From the NCBI GenBank assembly GCA_963733905.1, contig CAVTEU010000007.1:682001-746000 (forward strand): a stretch of DNA of 64,000 nt. The letters run 5' to 3'. Numbering within the stretch: position 1 is the first letter of the stretch; each line of letters begins with the position of its first letter. The notes beneath the pieces were generated by a model. That model was not told where the DNA came from and did not search any database. It saw only the letters and a list, made by a program, of their open reading frames with translations. Made by a program: the position numbers and the translations under genes. The stretch is from DATADW01 sp963733905 (lineage in GTDB: Bacteria > Actinomycetota > Acidimicrobiia > Spongiisociales > DATADW01). Shown in pieces: positions 46,268-55,144 of this stretch.

Positions 46268-47136
46268 CCGATCCGTTCGTCACCCACCGCAGCCTGCTCT
46301 TCACGATCGCTTACGAGGTGCTCGGCTCGGCGGCCGACGCCGAAGACGTCGTGCAGGAGACCTGGCTGCGGTGGGCCGACGTCAACCAGGCGGAAGTGCG
46401 CGACCCGCGCGCCTACCTGGTGCGGATCGTCACCCGGCAGGCGCTCAACCGCCTGCGCACGCTCGCTCGCAGGCGGGAGGACTACGTGGGAGAGTGGCTT
46501 CCCGAGCCGCTGCTGACCAGTCCCGACGTGGCTGACGATATCGAGCTCGCCGAGAGCGTATCGATCGCCATGCTCACCATGCTGGAGACCCTCGAACCCA
46601 CCGAGCGCGCCGTCTTCGTGCTGCGCGAGGTCTTCGGCACGCCGTATGACGAGATCGCGGAGGCCGTGGGCAAGACATCGGCCGCTGTACGCCAGATCAA
46701 CCACCGCGCCCGCGAGCACGTGGCGGCACGGCGACCACGGATGTATGTAAGCCCGGCCGAGCAGCGGGCGGCGGTGGAGCGGTTCCTGGCATTGCTCAAC
46801 TCCGGCGACATCCAGAGTCTGCTCGACGTGCTCGCCCCCGACGTGGTACTGGTCGCCGACGGAGGCGGTCGGGTCGCCGCGGCCCGCCAACCGATCGAGG
46901 GCGCCGAACGGGTCGTCCAATTCCTCTCCAACTTCGCCAGGATCGCCTCGCGCGCCGACGGCAGGATCGTTTGGCTCAACGGGTCGCCCGCAGTGCTCAT
47001 CGACCTCGACGGAGAACTCGACACCGCGGTCAGCCTGGATATCGAAGGAGGCCGTATCTCGCGCATCTACGCGGTCCGCAACCCGGACAAGCTCACCCAC
47101 CTCGGGGAGGAGCTTCACCTCAGCCGGACCAACTGA
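46264..47136 (+). CDS. ECF41-family RNA polymerase sigma factor (SigJ-like)
   Basis: The 290-residue protein has sigma region 2 (GSAADAEDVVQETWLRWADV), sigma region 4 (LEPTERAVFVLREVFGTPYDEIAEAVGKTSAAVRQINHRAREHV) and a C-terminal SnoaL/NTF2-like domain. That extension is diagnostic of ECF41, in which it modulates sigma activity in place of an anti-sigma factor. GTG 46264 overlaps the decarboxylase stop, so translation is coupled. Confidence 0.93.
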   Translation: MTDPFVTHRSLLFTIAYEVLGSAADAEDVVQETWLRWADVNQAEVRDPRAYLVRIVTRQALNRLRTLARRREDYVGEWLPEPLLTSPDVADDIELAESVSIAMLTMLETLEPTERAVFVLREVFGTPYDEIAEAVGKTSAAVRQINHRAREHVAARRPRMYVSPAEQRAAVERFLALLNSGDIQSLLDVLAPDVVLVADGGGRVAAARQPIEGAERVVQFLSNFARIASRADGRIVWLNGSPAVLIDLDGELDTAVSLDIEGGRISRIYAVRNPDKLTHLGEELHLSRTN

Positions 47137-47163
47137 GTCGGGTATCGACGGACCGGAGGTCTG

Positions 47164-47195
47164 GCCGGGGACGCGGTCCGCCCAGCGTCCCCGGC
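47164..47195 (+). terminator. Hairpin terminator after the ECF41 sigma gene
   Basis: GCCGGGGACGC (47164-47174) pairs perfectly with GCGTCCCCGGC (47185-47195): an 11-bp stem with a 10-base loop, 28 bases after the sigma-gene stop. No T-run follows. Confidence 0.6.
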
Positions 47196-47350
47196 GAGGG
47201 CTGAACCCCCGACTTCTTCTTTGTAAGAGAAGACCCGCCCAATCCCCTGACCTGGGGAAACAGTCAGAAACCGCCTCCCACCAGGGGAAACGAGTTCTCA
47301 ACGTCTCACATCATTTCCCATTGTTTCTCGACCTCTCGCGGCCCAAACGC
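47196..47350. repeat. Degenerate tRNA-Val-derived attachment-like repeat A with arm sequence
   Basis: The first 40 bases resemble the T-arm and anticodon part of the tRNA-Val at 58.7 kb (GAACCCCCG, CTTTGTAAGAGAAG) but the acceptor end is missing. The next 110 bases (CCCCTGACCTGGGGAAACAG and on to CCCAAGAATGAGAACCG) are closely similar to repeat B at 49.2 kb. Two GGGGAAAC motifs may be integrase arm sites. Confidence 0.6.
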
Positions 47351-47400
47351 GGCCCAAGAATGAGAACCGATCTCATGAGGATCAGGGACGACCTCACCTC

Positions 47401-47733
47401 GGTGGCCGACTGGATCGCCCAACCGAAGCGGAGAGGCGCTCGATCCAACGCCAGCTCGGCGAGGAACACGACCCAAGGCCTGTGACGGCCCACGAGACAC
47501 ACGCCCTGGTCACCCGGCTCAAGGACATTGTTGCCGTCCTCGCCGAAGCCGACCCCGTCAAGAAGCGCAAGCTATACGAGGAGTTGAACGTCGCCGTCGC
47601 CCACCACCCCGACGGGTGGGCGGCGCGAATCGCCGCCGGCGACCCACGTGTACTCAGGGTCGGTGTCGGAGGGGGGACACACACCCTGAGTACACCGCAG
47701 GTCTGGGAGGTGGTACGCCGCGTGGCAGCCTGA
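47401..47733 (+). pseudogene. C-terminal fragment of a serine recombinase
   Basis: The frame runs through EAERRSIQRQLGEEHD and HALVTRLKDIVAVLAEADPVKKRKLYEELNVAVAHHPDG to a stop at 47733. The pattern of leucine-rich coiled helix, ADP..K..LY..L and HP is typical of the extreme C-terminus of large serine recombinases in actinobacteria. The catalytic resolvase domain and zinc ribbon are absent, so this is a remnant. It lies just inside repeat A. Its last 75 bases recur at 48891. Confidence 0.55.
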
Positions 47734-47735
47734 CC
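47661..47735 (+). repeat. Recombinase-tail repeat, copy 1
   Basis: GTGTCGGAGG, then CACACACCCTGAGTACACCG and CAGGTCTGGGAGG recur at 48891-48965 with a few differences. Both copies end the same reading frame (HTLSTPQVWE..), so they are two tails of related recombinase genes in direct orientation. Confidence 0.75.
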
Positions 47736-47851
47736 AAGGCAAAAGCGAACGCCGAGCCTGATCATGAGCAGCGGCGTACCTCAATGCCCCTGCCGGGACA
47801 TCATCACTATCCGGAAGGAGATCGTCCGGGATGGGCTGTACGGTGCCGGGC

Positions 47852-48022
47852 ATGACAGAGATCGGAACGGATTGGCGGGTGGTCGATGGCGTTGCGACGG
47901 CATGGTTCGAGGCGCCGTCGCTGATCGAGGGCGCTGCGCTGGCCGGGCGCATCGCGGAGCTGTCGGCCGAGATCGTGGTCGATCCGGTGAACGCGCGGCG
48001 CGCATCAAGGGAGAGCAACGAG
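47852..48022 (+). pseudogene. Pterin-dehydratase-like N-terminal fragment
   Basis: From ATG 47852 the frame gives TDWRVVDGVATAWFEAPSL, then EGAALAGRIAELS. This resembles the first strand and helix of pterin-4a-carbinolamine-dehydratase-like domains. The conserved HH..D region is missing, and the frame runs straight into the downstream DHFR-like gene without a stop. I read it as a truncated gene. Confidence 0.35.
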
Positions 48023-48592
48023 ATGAGACCACTTCGATACTCGATCAACGTCACGCTCGACGGCTGCTGCCATCACGAGGCAGGGCTCCCGCCGGACGAG
48101 GAGTCGATGCGCTACTGGACCGCTGAGATGGAACGAGCCGATGCCCTGCTATTCGGCCGGGTGACCTACGAGATGATGGAGTCGGCGTGGCGGCAGCCGG
48201 CCACGGGCACGTGGCCTGACTGGATGGATGAGTGGGAGATCCCGTTCGCCGAGACCATCGACCGGGCGAGGAAGTACGTCGTGTCGAGCACGCTGAGCGG
48301 GGTCGATTGGAATGCCGAGCTGGTGCGAGGCGACTTGGGGCAAGCGGTTCAGCGGCTCAAGCAGGAGCCAGGCGAGGGCCTGTTTGTGGGTGGCGTGACG
48401 CTTCCTCTGGCGTTGGCAGATCTGGGACTGATCGACGAGTACGAGTTCCTTGTGCAGCCGGTCCTTGCCGGACACGGGCCGACGTTGCTCGCCGGTCTGA
48501 GCGAGCGCATCCAGCTCGAGCTCGTGGATCGCCATGAGTTCGGGTCGGGGGCGGTCGCCATGCGATACCGGCCCACGCGAGTTACGGCTTGA
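48023..48592 (+). CDS. Dihydrofolate-reductase-family (RibD C-terminal-like) protein
   Basis: About 189 residues from ATG 48023: RPLRYSINVTLDGCC opens the fold, then RADALLFGRVTYEMM, and GEGLFVGGVTLPLALADLGLIDEYEF with the NADPH-binding GG. It ends LVQPVLAGHGPTLLAG. The family comprises RibD_C/DHFR-like reductases, mostly of unknown substrate. The gene lies between two copies of the recombinase tail, as if carried by the element. A second DHFR-family gene is at 59 kb. Confidence 0.85.
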   Translation: MRPLRYSINVTLDGCCHHEAGLPPDEESMRYWTAEMERADALLFGRVTYEMMESAWRQPATGTWPDWMDEWEIPFAETIDRARKYVVSSTLSGVDWNAELVRGDLGQAVQRLKQEPGEGLFVGGVTLPLALADLGLIDEYEFLVQPVLAGHGPTLLAGLSERIQLELVDRHEFGSGAVAMRYRPTRVTA

Positions 48593-48890
48593 CGTGATTT
48601 GTCCTGGCACGTTGGCCGTTGCCTCGCGACGGAACGACGGCTCGGATTGCATCACCAGCGCCGTCGACTGTCCCAGAACGCGCAGCCATAACGACCTGGG
48701 CCATTGCCACCGAGGTGCCGTTCGGGACGTGCCCCGGCGAACCTCGAGAGGTCGCCGTCTGATCGTGCAAGGGCCGCTAGCAGGGTCACCGGTGGCGGTG
48801 ATGACAAACCAATGACAAGGGCCCGATCCGAGCCGCTCGACCGCCGCCGAAAACTGCGCTGACCAGCACTTTCGTGGTGGTCAGATCGTG
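48593..48890. other. Intergenic stretch in the integration hot spot
   Basis: No gene is supported here. The only structure seen is a hairpin at 48859-48884, where CTGACCA pairs with TGGTCAG. Confidence 0.4.
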
Positions 48891-48965
48891 TCGGAGGAGG
48901 CGCCACACACCCTGAGTACACCGCAGGTCTGGGAGGCCCTACGGGTAGTGGCCGCGTAGCCCGAC
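48891..48965 (+). repeat. Recombinase-tail repeat, copy 2
   Basis: Second copy of the 47661-47735 repeat. Its frame ends HTLSTPQVWEALRVVAA with a stop at 48957-48959. The upstream recombinase sequence is absent, so only the tail remains. Confidence 0.7.
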
Positions 48966-49103
48966 CAGCAGATAGCGAACGGTCCGCAGTGGTTCGCACG
49001 CTGCCGACATGCTCGCCACACCGTCAACCCGCCGTCGGCTCGCGCGGCCCAAATGGGCCCAAATGGCTCTCATGACACTATCGGGAGGATGCCCACCATC
49101 AAG

Positions 49104-49125
49104 AAGGCCCTGTGACCAGGGCCTT
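49104..49125 (-). terminator. tRNA-type terminator hairpin next to repeat B
   Basis: AAGGCCCTG and CAGGGCCTT pair over 9 bp around TGAC, just outside the acceptor end of repeat B. Related hairpins lie in the same position beside the tRNA-Ala-like fragment and the intact tRNA-Val, so it looks like a tRNA gene terminator carried along with the fragment. Confidence 0.5.
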
Positions 49126-49130
49126 TCCCT

Positions 49131-49316
49131 GTGGGCGTTGAGGGACTCGAACCCCCGGCTTCTTCCTTGTAAGAGAAGACCCGCCCGATCCCCTGACCTG
49201 GGGAAACAGTCAGAAATCGCCTCCCATCAAAGGAAACGGGTTCTCAAAGTCTCCCATCATTTCACATTGTTTCTCAACCTCTCGCGGCCCAAACAAGCGG
49301 CCCAAGAATGAGAACC
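49131..49316. repeat. tRNA-Val 3'-half repeat B with arm sequence
   Basis: GTGGGCGTTGAGGGACTCG and on to CTTCCTTGTAAG (49131-49177) copy the 3' half of the tRNA-Val at 58.7 kb, identical over the first 29 bases with few changes after. It is followed by CCCCTGACCTGGGGAAACAG and about 110 bases also present at repeat A. This is the expected form of an attachment site at the far end of an integrated element. Confidence 0.75.
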
Positions 49317-49904
49317 GTTCTCCACGACCCAACGCCATCGGTTGGCGTCGGAAAGAACGCCTGCCCCGGGCTTACAGCCCGGTGCCAGCTAAGGGATCGC
49401 TTGATACAGCGTCGGGTGGTCAGCCGATGACAGAAGGCCCAGCGCCGCCCCATATTTCGAAGCACAAGGTGGTAGAAGGATTGATTGTCCCGGCCGCTCA
49501 CGACCATCCAGGCGCCGCGAGCACCGCGTGCACCGTTGGACTTGGGCGACCAGGTGATCGACGAGCTCGGGTCCAGCCAACTTTCCAGGGGCGTCCAGTG
49601 GCAACCAAAGGTGACCGTCGTCTGCACGTCCTCGGCGAATGTGGAGGTCATGGGCGGGCTCTAATGGCAGCGAAGTGCGCGGTGTCTTTGTGGTACCGAA
49701 GCCACAGCGGGTCGCTCTCAACCGCCGAAACGTAGCGACCTGGCTCAAGTCCGGTGAGCTGGTCGGCCTGACTCCCGATGCCCTGTTCAGCTGTTTGAGG
49801 CCCCACCCGCAGGCCGATCGGGCCCCTTGTGAGCGGTTCACACACATTCTCGGCATCCTGAACCGGGGCGGCTCTTTGGTATGACGCGACCTCCATTAGG
49901 ACCT
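49317..49904. other. Gene-free stretch
   Basis: Several open frames cross these 590 bases, but none has a recognised motif, a good start signal or a natural composition. I see nothing supportable apart from the end of repeat B. Confidence 0.4.
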
Positions 49905-50918
49905 TCACCGCGAGTCCCAGTCCTTCAGCGCCGCGCGGAGCCGCGCCTCGACGCGAGCCCCGACCAGATCGCCGCTCAGCATGTCCAGCGCGAGCAGGGT
50001 CGCCCCGACCACCGACGGCCCGTCGACCCGTACAAGACGGGCCCCGGGTACATGCCTCCGGACCCGCGACGTGAGATCGGGCAGGAAGGCGGGGTCGTAC
50101 CCCTTGAACACCCCCCCGGAGAGGACGACGTCGACCTCGCGCCTGGTCAGACCGAGGCGCCGGGCCAGGGCCGCGGCCATGGTCGCGAGCTCTTCGCTCT
50201 GCCGCTCGACGATCGCCCGGGCGACCTCGTCGCCGGCGGCCGCCGTTTCGAACACGAGCGGCGCAAGCTCGTCCAAGCGTTCCTGTGGTATTCGCCCGGT
50301 CTCGACGGCTGCGGTGACCGTCGCCGGTCGCCTCACCCCGAAGTGCGCCGGCACCATCCGCTCGAGGGCAGTCCGTCCACCACGACCGTCCCGAGCACGT
50401 ACCGCCGCGCCCAGCGCCGCCAACCCGATGGCCGGACCGCCGCCCCAGTCACCGGAGATCTCCCCCAGCCCGGCAAGGCGGGCGACGCGGCCATCTGGCG
50501 ACCGCCCGTATGCATTGACCCCGGCCCCGCAGACCAGGGCGATTCCCCAGCCGAGGCGGGTCCCGGCCCGGAGCGCGGCGGCTGCGTCGTTGACCACAAC
50601 TGTCTCCCGGCTCAACCGTGCCGCATCCAGACCACTTCGGAGGCTCCGGAAGTCGGCGGGAAGGTCGGCTCCGGCCAGGGCATAGACACCCACATCAGCC
50701 ACTGCGCCATCGGGCGAGCCTGCGCCGGACGGGGCCACCTGCCTGACGAGCTCACCGAGGCGACGCAGGCCCTCCACCAGCCCCACCGCCTGATGGGACG
50801 CGGTTGGTCCGCGCACCGCGCCGAGCAGCGCCCCGTTCGAGGCGGCAAGGGCGATATCGGTCTTCGAATTGCCACCGTCGACGCCAACGACGACCGAGCC
50901 GGCTGCTTCGTCGGTCAC
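49905..50918 (-). CDS. BadF/BadG-type N-acetylglucosamine-kinase-like protein
   Basis: The 337-residue ASKHA-fold kinase has phosphate loop VVVGVDGGNSKTDIALA, phosphate-2 VVVNDAAAALRAGT, CGAGVNAYGRSPDG, and adenosine-motif VVLSGGVFKG. The gene overlaps the deacetylase gene by four bases and ends the minus-strand sugar operon. It would phosphorylate the imported, possibly deacetylated, amino sugar or glucoside. Substrate assignment is inference. Confidence 0.88.
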   Translation of the reverse strand: MTDEAAGSVVVGVDGGNSKTDIALAASNGALLGAVRGPTASHQAVGLVEGLRRLGELVRQVAPSGAGSPDGAVADVGVYALAGADLPADFRSLRSGLDAARLSRETVVVNDAAAALRAGTRLGWGIALVCGAGVNAYGRSPDGRVARLAGLGEISGDWGGGPAIGLAALGAAVRARDGRGGRTALERMVPAHFGVRRPATVTAAVETGRIPQERLDELAPLVFETAAAGDEVARAIVERQSEELATMAAALARRLGLTRREVDVVLSGGVFKGYDPAFLPDLTSRVRRHVPGARLVRVDGPSVVGATLLALDMLSGDLVGARVEARLRAALKDWDSR

Positions 50919-51520
50919 CAGGGGACCGTGGACACTGGTGGGAATGGCAGCTCGTCCACTCCGACGAAGGCGGTGTCCATCGCCCGGAGACGGGTGACGA
51001 TGGCGGTCACCGCGTCGACGGTCATCGACGGCCAGGCGTGCATGAGCACGATCGATCCGTTACCCGGCGTAAGCCCACCCACTATGGCGTCGGCGATGCC
51101 GGCAGCGGTGCGACCCGGTACCCAGTCCTCGGCGGAGACGTCCCAACCAACGTGGACGTAGCCCAACCGCCCGAGGACCCCGAGGACTCTCGAGTCACCG
51201 GCCCCAGCGCCGAACGGGCAGCGAAACCAAGGTCGGGGATGGATCCCCAGGTTCTCGACGAAGGCGCGTTCGGCGGATTCGATGTCGGCGACGAGGCCTT
51301 CGTCGGACAGGAGCGGCATAGGGCAGTGATAGTGCGAGTGATTGCCTACGAGGTGATCGGCTGCCATGCGCTGGGCGGTGCTCGGATGCGCCTCGACCCA
51401 GCGGCCCTGGACAAAGAACGTGGCGCGAACCTCGAGCCTGGTCAGCAGATCGAGTAGGCGCTCCTCCATCCCCGGGTCGCACGTCCGGTCGGGATGCTCG
51501 GCATCGAACGTGAGCGCCAC
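50915..51520 (-). CDS. NodB-type polysaccharide deacetylase
   Basis: From GTG 51520 (VALTFDAEHPD, the catalytic-base Asp motif), 201 residues cover RATFFVQGRWVEAHP, VGNHSHYHCPM (metal His-x-x-x-His) and LMHAW near the end. It lacks a signal peptide, so it is cytosolic and more suited to an imported oligosaccharide than to cell wall. The longer upstream frame overlaps the permease gene and is rejected. The start is twelve bases after the permease stop. Confidence 0.85.
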   Translation of the reverse strand: MALTFDAEHPDRTCDPGMEERLLDLLTRLEVRATFFVQGRWVEAHPSTAQRMAADHLVGNHSHYHCPMPLLSDEGLVADIESAERAFVENLGIHPRPWFRCPFGAGAGDSRVLGVLGRLGYVHVGWDVSAEDWVPGRTAAGIADAIVGGLTPGNGSIVLMHAWPSMTVDAVTAIVTRLRAMDTAFVGVDELPFPPVSTVPW

Positions 51521-51531
51521 TCGGAGTTGCG

Positions 51532-52638
51532 CTATTTCTCGACCCCCGTGATGACGATGCCGCGCACGAAGACGCGCTGGAACAGGATGAAGAACAGGAC
51601 GGGGAGAAACAAGGTCATCAGGGTCCCGGCCTGGATGAATGCGGGGTTCTGGTAGTAGATGCCATTGAACCGTGAGAGCCCGACCGAGAGTGGCTGAAGA
51701 TCTGGTGTCGACGCCAGGTAGATGAGCGGTCCAAAGAAGTCGTTCCATGAATAGACGAGATGGAATATGGACACCGCCACGACGCCCGGCCACGCCTGCG
51801 GTAACACGACCGACACCAGCGTCCGCAGGGGACCGGCCCCGTCGATCGCCGCCGCCTCATCGAGATCGCGAGGGATCGTCAGCAGGTATTGGCGGAGGAG
51901 GAACACGTCGAAGGCGTTGGCAAAGAAGGCCGGGACCAGTAGCGGCAGCCAGGACCCCACCCACCCCAGCCTCACGAAGATGGTGTAGGTGGGGATCAGC
52001 GTCACCGCGGCGGGGAGGAAGATGGTGGCGATCAACAAGGAGAAGAGCACCGTGCGACCAGGGAAGCGGAAGCGGGCAAAGCCGTAGGCCACGAGGGTGC
52101 AGGAGACCACTGTCCCGATCGTCCCGATCACGGCGATGGCGAGGGTGTTGAACAGCAGCCTCGGGTAGTTGATGAGGGTCCAGACCTCGGCAAAGTTGGT
52201 CCATTGCGGGGCGAACTGCCACACCGGGTCGAGCGTGCGCCAGGAGCCCTGCCAGGTGATCAGGCCGGCGTCCGGGTTGGCCGGGTCGACGAATTGGCTT
52301 TCGGTCCGCCCTTTCTCCACCAGGGCAAGCTCCCGAATGGCCCCCTCGACCGGTACCCGGTAGACGTCGTAGGTGCTGCCCTGGTAGTCGAACGTCGCCG
52401 GGTCGGCCGGCCAGATCGGCGACTTCGCCTGGGTGATCTGCTCCGGAGTCTTGAGCGCGGTCATGGCCGCTTGCAGCAGCGGCGAGAGAAAGACGGCCAC
52501 CAGTACCACCGCGAGGGATGTCAGGAGGAAGGTGCGGCGGGTCCGCCGGAACGGCTGCGGTCGCATCGCGGGAAGCGTGGGGACGACCGCCTCGGCTGGG
52601 ATCGCCTCATCTGATCGCGCCGGTGTGTCCAGGCTCAT
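51532..52638 (-). CDS. Sugar ABC transporter permease (MalG/CUT1 type)
   Basis: A 368-residue membrane protein. The EAA loop is visible as YLLTIPRDLDEAAAIDGAGPLRTL, with the helices typical of CUT1 permeases and a C-terminus IVITGVEK. A larger than usual periplasmic loop (about residues 65-125) follows the first helix. It works with the second permease and binding protein; no ATPase gene is in the operon, so it may share an MsiK-like ATPase encoded elsewhere. Confidence 0.9.
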   Translation of the reverse strand: MSLDTPARSDEAIPAEAVVPTLPAMRPQPFRRTRRTFLLTSLAVVLVAVFLSPLLQAAMTALKTPEQITQAKSPIWPADPATFDYQGSTYDVYRVPVEGAIRELALVEKGRTESQFVDPANPDAGLITWQGSWRTLDPVWQFAPQWTNFAEVWTLINYPRLLFNTLAIAVIGTIGTVVSCTLVAYGFARFRFPGRTVLFSLLIATIFLPAAVTLIPTYTIFVRLGWVGSWLPLLVPAFFANAFDVFLLRQYLLTIPRDLDEAAAIDGAGPLRTLVSVVLPQAWPGVVAVSIFHLVYSWNDFFGPLIYLASTPDLQPLSVGLSRFNGIYYQNPAFIQAGTLMTLFLPVLFFILFQRVFVRGIVITGVEK

Positions 52639-52647
52639 CGTCTTAGC

Positions 52648-53580
52648 TCACCGTTCGCCGGCGTAGAACACCCACCGGCGGGACAACCTGAAGAGGAGGA
52701 ACGTCACCACCAGGATCACCACGAAAAGGAGCCACGCCAGCGTGGCGCCGTATCCCATCTCCTGAAAGGTGAAGAACGTCTTGTACAGGTAGAGGTTGTA
52801 GAAGAGGGTCGAGCCGCCCGGTTCCCCGGTCCCGTTGTTGATGACTAGGGGGACGAGGAAGTACTGCATCACCTCGACGACTCCGAGGATGAGTATGTAG
52901 AAGGTGACTGGCGACATCATCGGCAGGGTCACGTAGCGCAGCTGCGCCCACCAGCCGGCCCCGTCGATTTTCGCCGCGTCGTAGAGCTCCGTGGGGATTC
53001 CCTGCAGCCCCGCCGTGTTGACGATGATCCCGGCCCCGATGCCCCAGAGCCCCATGATCACCAGGGCGGGATGGATCCAGGTGGTGTCGTTGAGCCAGCT
53101 GGGCGGATCCGACACCCCGATCAGTGACAGGCCCCCGTTGATCCATCCGGTCTCGCCCAGCATCGTCTGCCAGATGAGGACCCCGGCCACGAAGGGCACC
53201 ACGTAGGGCAGGAAGAAGAGGATCCGGAACATGGCGGAGCCTCGCATCGAGGAGCTGTTGAGGAGGAGGGCGATGGCGAGGGGCAGGATGACCACCACCG
53301 GCAGCCAGAGAACGGCGAAACGCAGGGTGACCAAGAGCGAGTCCCAGGCCTGGGCGTCGGCGGCGAGGTCGGCGTAGTTCTCGAAGCCGACGAAGCGGAG
53401 CGGCTCCTCCTGGCTGAGAGTCAGGTTGGTGAAGGTGAAGGCGAGGGTGGCCAACATCGGGAGGGCGGTGAAGGCCACAAAGCCGATGAGCCACGGGGAG
53501 ATGAATAGATACCCCTGACGCGCCTCGCGGCGCGCCAGGGGTTTCATCGGAGCACGGCGCCGGGTCGCCACCGCGGTCAT
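52648..53580 (-). CDS. Sugar ABC transporter permease (MalF/CUT1 type)
   Basis: The 310-residue protein has six helices, starting with YLFISPWLIGFVAFTALPML. The EAA loop is GIPTELYDAAKIDGAGWWAQL. It is followed nine bases later by the MalG-type gene and preceded by the binding-protein gene, the standard order of CUT1 operons. Confidence 0.92.
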   Translation of the reverse strand: MTAVATRRRAPMKPLARREARQGYLFISPWLIGFVAFTALPMLATLAFTFTNLTLSQEEPLRFVGFENYADLAADAQAWDSLLVTLRFAVLWLPVVVILPLAIALLLNSSSMRGSAMFRILFFLPYVVPFVAGVLIWQTMLGETGWINGGLSLIGVSDPPSWLNDTTWIHPALVIMGLWGIGAGIIVNTAGLQGIPTELYDAAKIDGAGWWAQLRYVTLPMMSPVTFYILILGVVEVMQYFLVPLVINNGTGEPGGSTLFYNLYLYKTFFTFQEMGYGATLAWLLFVVILVVTFLLFRLSRRWVFYAGER

Positions 53581-53623
53581 AGTGGTCCGCTGCCTTCGGG
53601 GCGGAGCGGTCTGTTCGGGTGAG

Positions 53624-55135
53624 CTAGCGGTCCCACAACGCCTGAAGCTCGGCGCGCAATGCCTCGATCTCGGCGTCCATGTCGAGCCCCTCTTCCGTCA
53701 CCCACCTGGTGTTGTATTTGCCGAGCGCGTCGAGCGTTTGGTTGTATTTGGGCATGAACGCCTCGAAGTTCGGGTTGTCGGCGTACTGGACGCTGTCCTT
53801 GGCCACCTGCCAGTCGACCTCCTGGGGGAACTGCTCGGCCAGAGTCTCGAAGAAGGCGTCCTGGTCGGCGGTTCGGGCCGGCATGCCGCCATAGATCCCG
53901 AGCAGCTCGTCGGACGCATCGCCGAGGAGGTAGGTCAGGACCTCGAAGGCCTCGGCGGGGTGCTCGGTGTCCTTGTGGATGCGGAAGGTGTCGGCGTTGA
54001 GCGGCGAGGTCGTGGTGCCTTCGTGGGAAGGAATGGCGGCGAGATCCCAATCGTCACCGGCATCGGCCACGCCGTAGGTGGTCCACAGGAAGTTCTCGCT
54101 CATGGCCACCCTTCCGGAGAAGAAGGAGTAGCCGCCGCCGTTGAACTCCGGCGTCTCATAGCACGGGCCCGGTCATGATGGTGTGGTCAGCTCCACATCC
54201 CGTCGTAGAAGTACTTCCATCCGTCGGCCCACGCATCGGGGATCTGGACGGTGGTGCCGTCGTCGGCGGCGAGCGATCCGGCTCCGAAGTAGGCGCCGAG
54301 CCCGCGCAGATCGTCCCGCTGGGGCTCGAAGCCGTACTGGACGATGTTCTCCGGGTCGAAGCCATCCTGGGTGGCATCTAGCCCGTTGGCGTCGACCGTC
54401 AGCAACAGGGCCAGCTCGCGGACCGTGTCGTAGTTCCATTCGGCCTCGGTGCCGTCAGGCCAAACGTATGGGTCGCCGTAGGCGTGGGGTGGCGGCTCGA
54501 GACCCGCCTCCTCGAATAGGCTCGCCTTGTACCAGACCATCGACGGATAGACGGCGAACGGGAGGCCGGTCTGGCCCTCGCCGCCGGTCTTGTAGAAGTC
54601 GACCGCTCCCGGGTCGTACTGGGCGACGTCGTACCCGGTCTCCTCGATGAGCGGGGCGAGGTCGAGCCATTGGCCGTGAAAGGCCTCGGCGCCACCGACA
54701 CCTACCGGTCCAACGATGTCGGGGCCGTTTCCGGAGGCGATCTGGGTGGCCAGCGTGTCGCGGGCGGCGTCGTAGGTCACCACCTCGAAGGTGAGGTTGA
54801 TGTTGGGGTGCGAGGCGTTGAAGTCCTCGACGACCTTCTCCTCGGTGGGCAGTATGGCCGGGATCCTCCCCGGTGCCCAGGCAGCAATACCACCGGATCT
54901 CCACCGGCTCGCCGGATGCGGCCGCCGCAGTCGTATCGGACGCCCCGGTGGTGCCGGTGGCCGCCGCAGTCGTATCGGACGCTTCGGTGGCGCCGGTGGC
55001 CGCCTCTGTCGATCCCGGTGCGACGGTGCCCGCCTCCGTCGAGGCGGTGGTGCCACTACCACACGCCGCCGCCAATAACCCCAGTGCAAGTAGCAGAGCG
55101 CCGAGGCGCCAGCCGGTTCGGTGTGAGCCGTGCAT
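53624..55135 (-). CDS. Sugar ABC transporter solute-binding lipoprotein (frameshifted)
   Basis: The signal peptide ends in lipobox LLAAACGS, followed by a Thr/Ala-rich linker with a repeated ASDTTAAATGT unit. The binding domain begins EIRWYCCLGTGEDP, shifts frame near 54880, and continues AILPTEEKVVEDFNASHPNI to WADGWKYFYDGMW. Two more small shifts near 54190 and 54165 lead to the C-terminal frame AMSENFLWTTYGVADAGDDW to 53624. The apparent stop at 54187 lies in this shifted patch. Type 1 CUT1 binding protein; likely sugar is an oligosaccharide. Confidence 0.88.
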
Positions 55136-55144
55136 GAGGACCTC

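Noticed and set aside
47311..47502. Integrase C-terminus encoded opposite repeat A
   Set aside because: The minus-strand frames ending in the shared arm have no tyrosine-recombinase motifs and differ between copies A and B.
49382..49884. Two plus-strand frames of 117 and 81 residues
   Set aside because: No motifs, poor composition, and opposite-strand frames are equally long.
54187..54189. Second selenocysteine-like TGA, in the solute-binding protein
   Set aside because: It lies in a patch where the protein continues in other frames within a few bases, so it is explained by indels; no redox motif is present.
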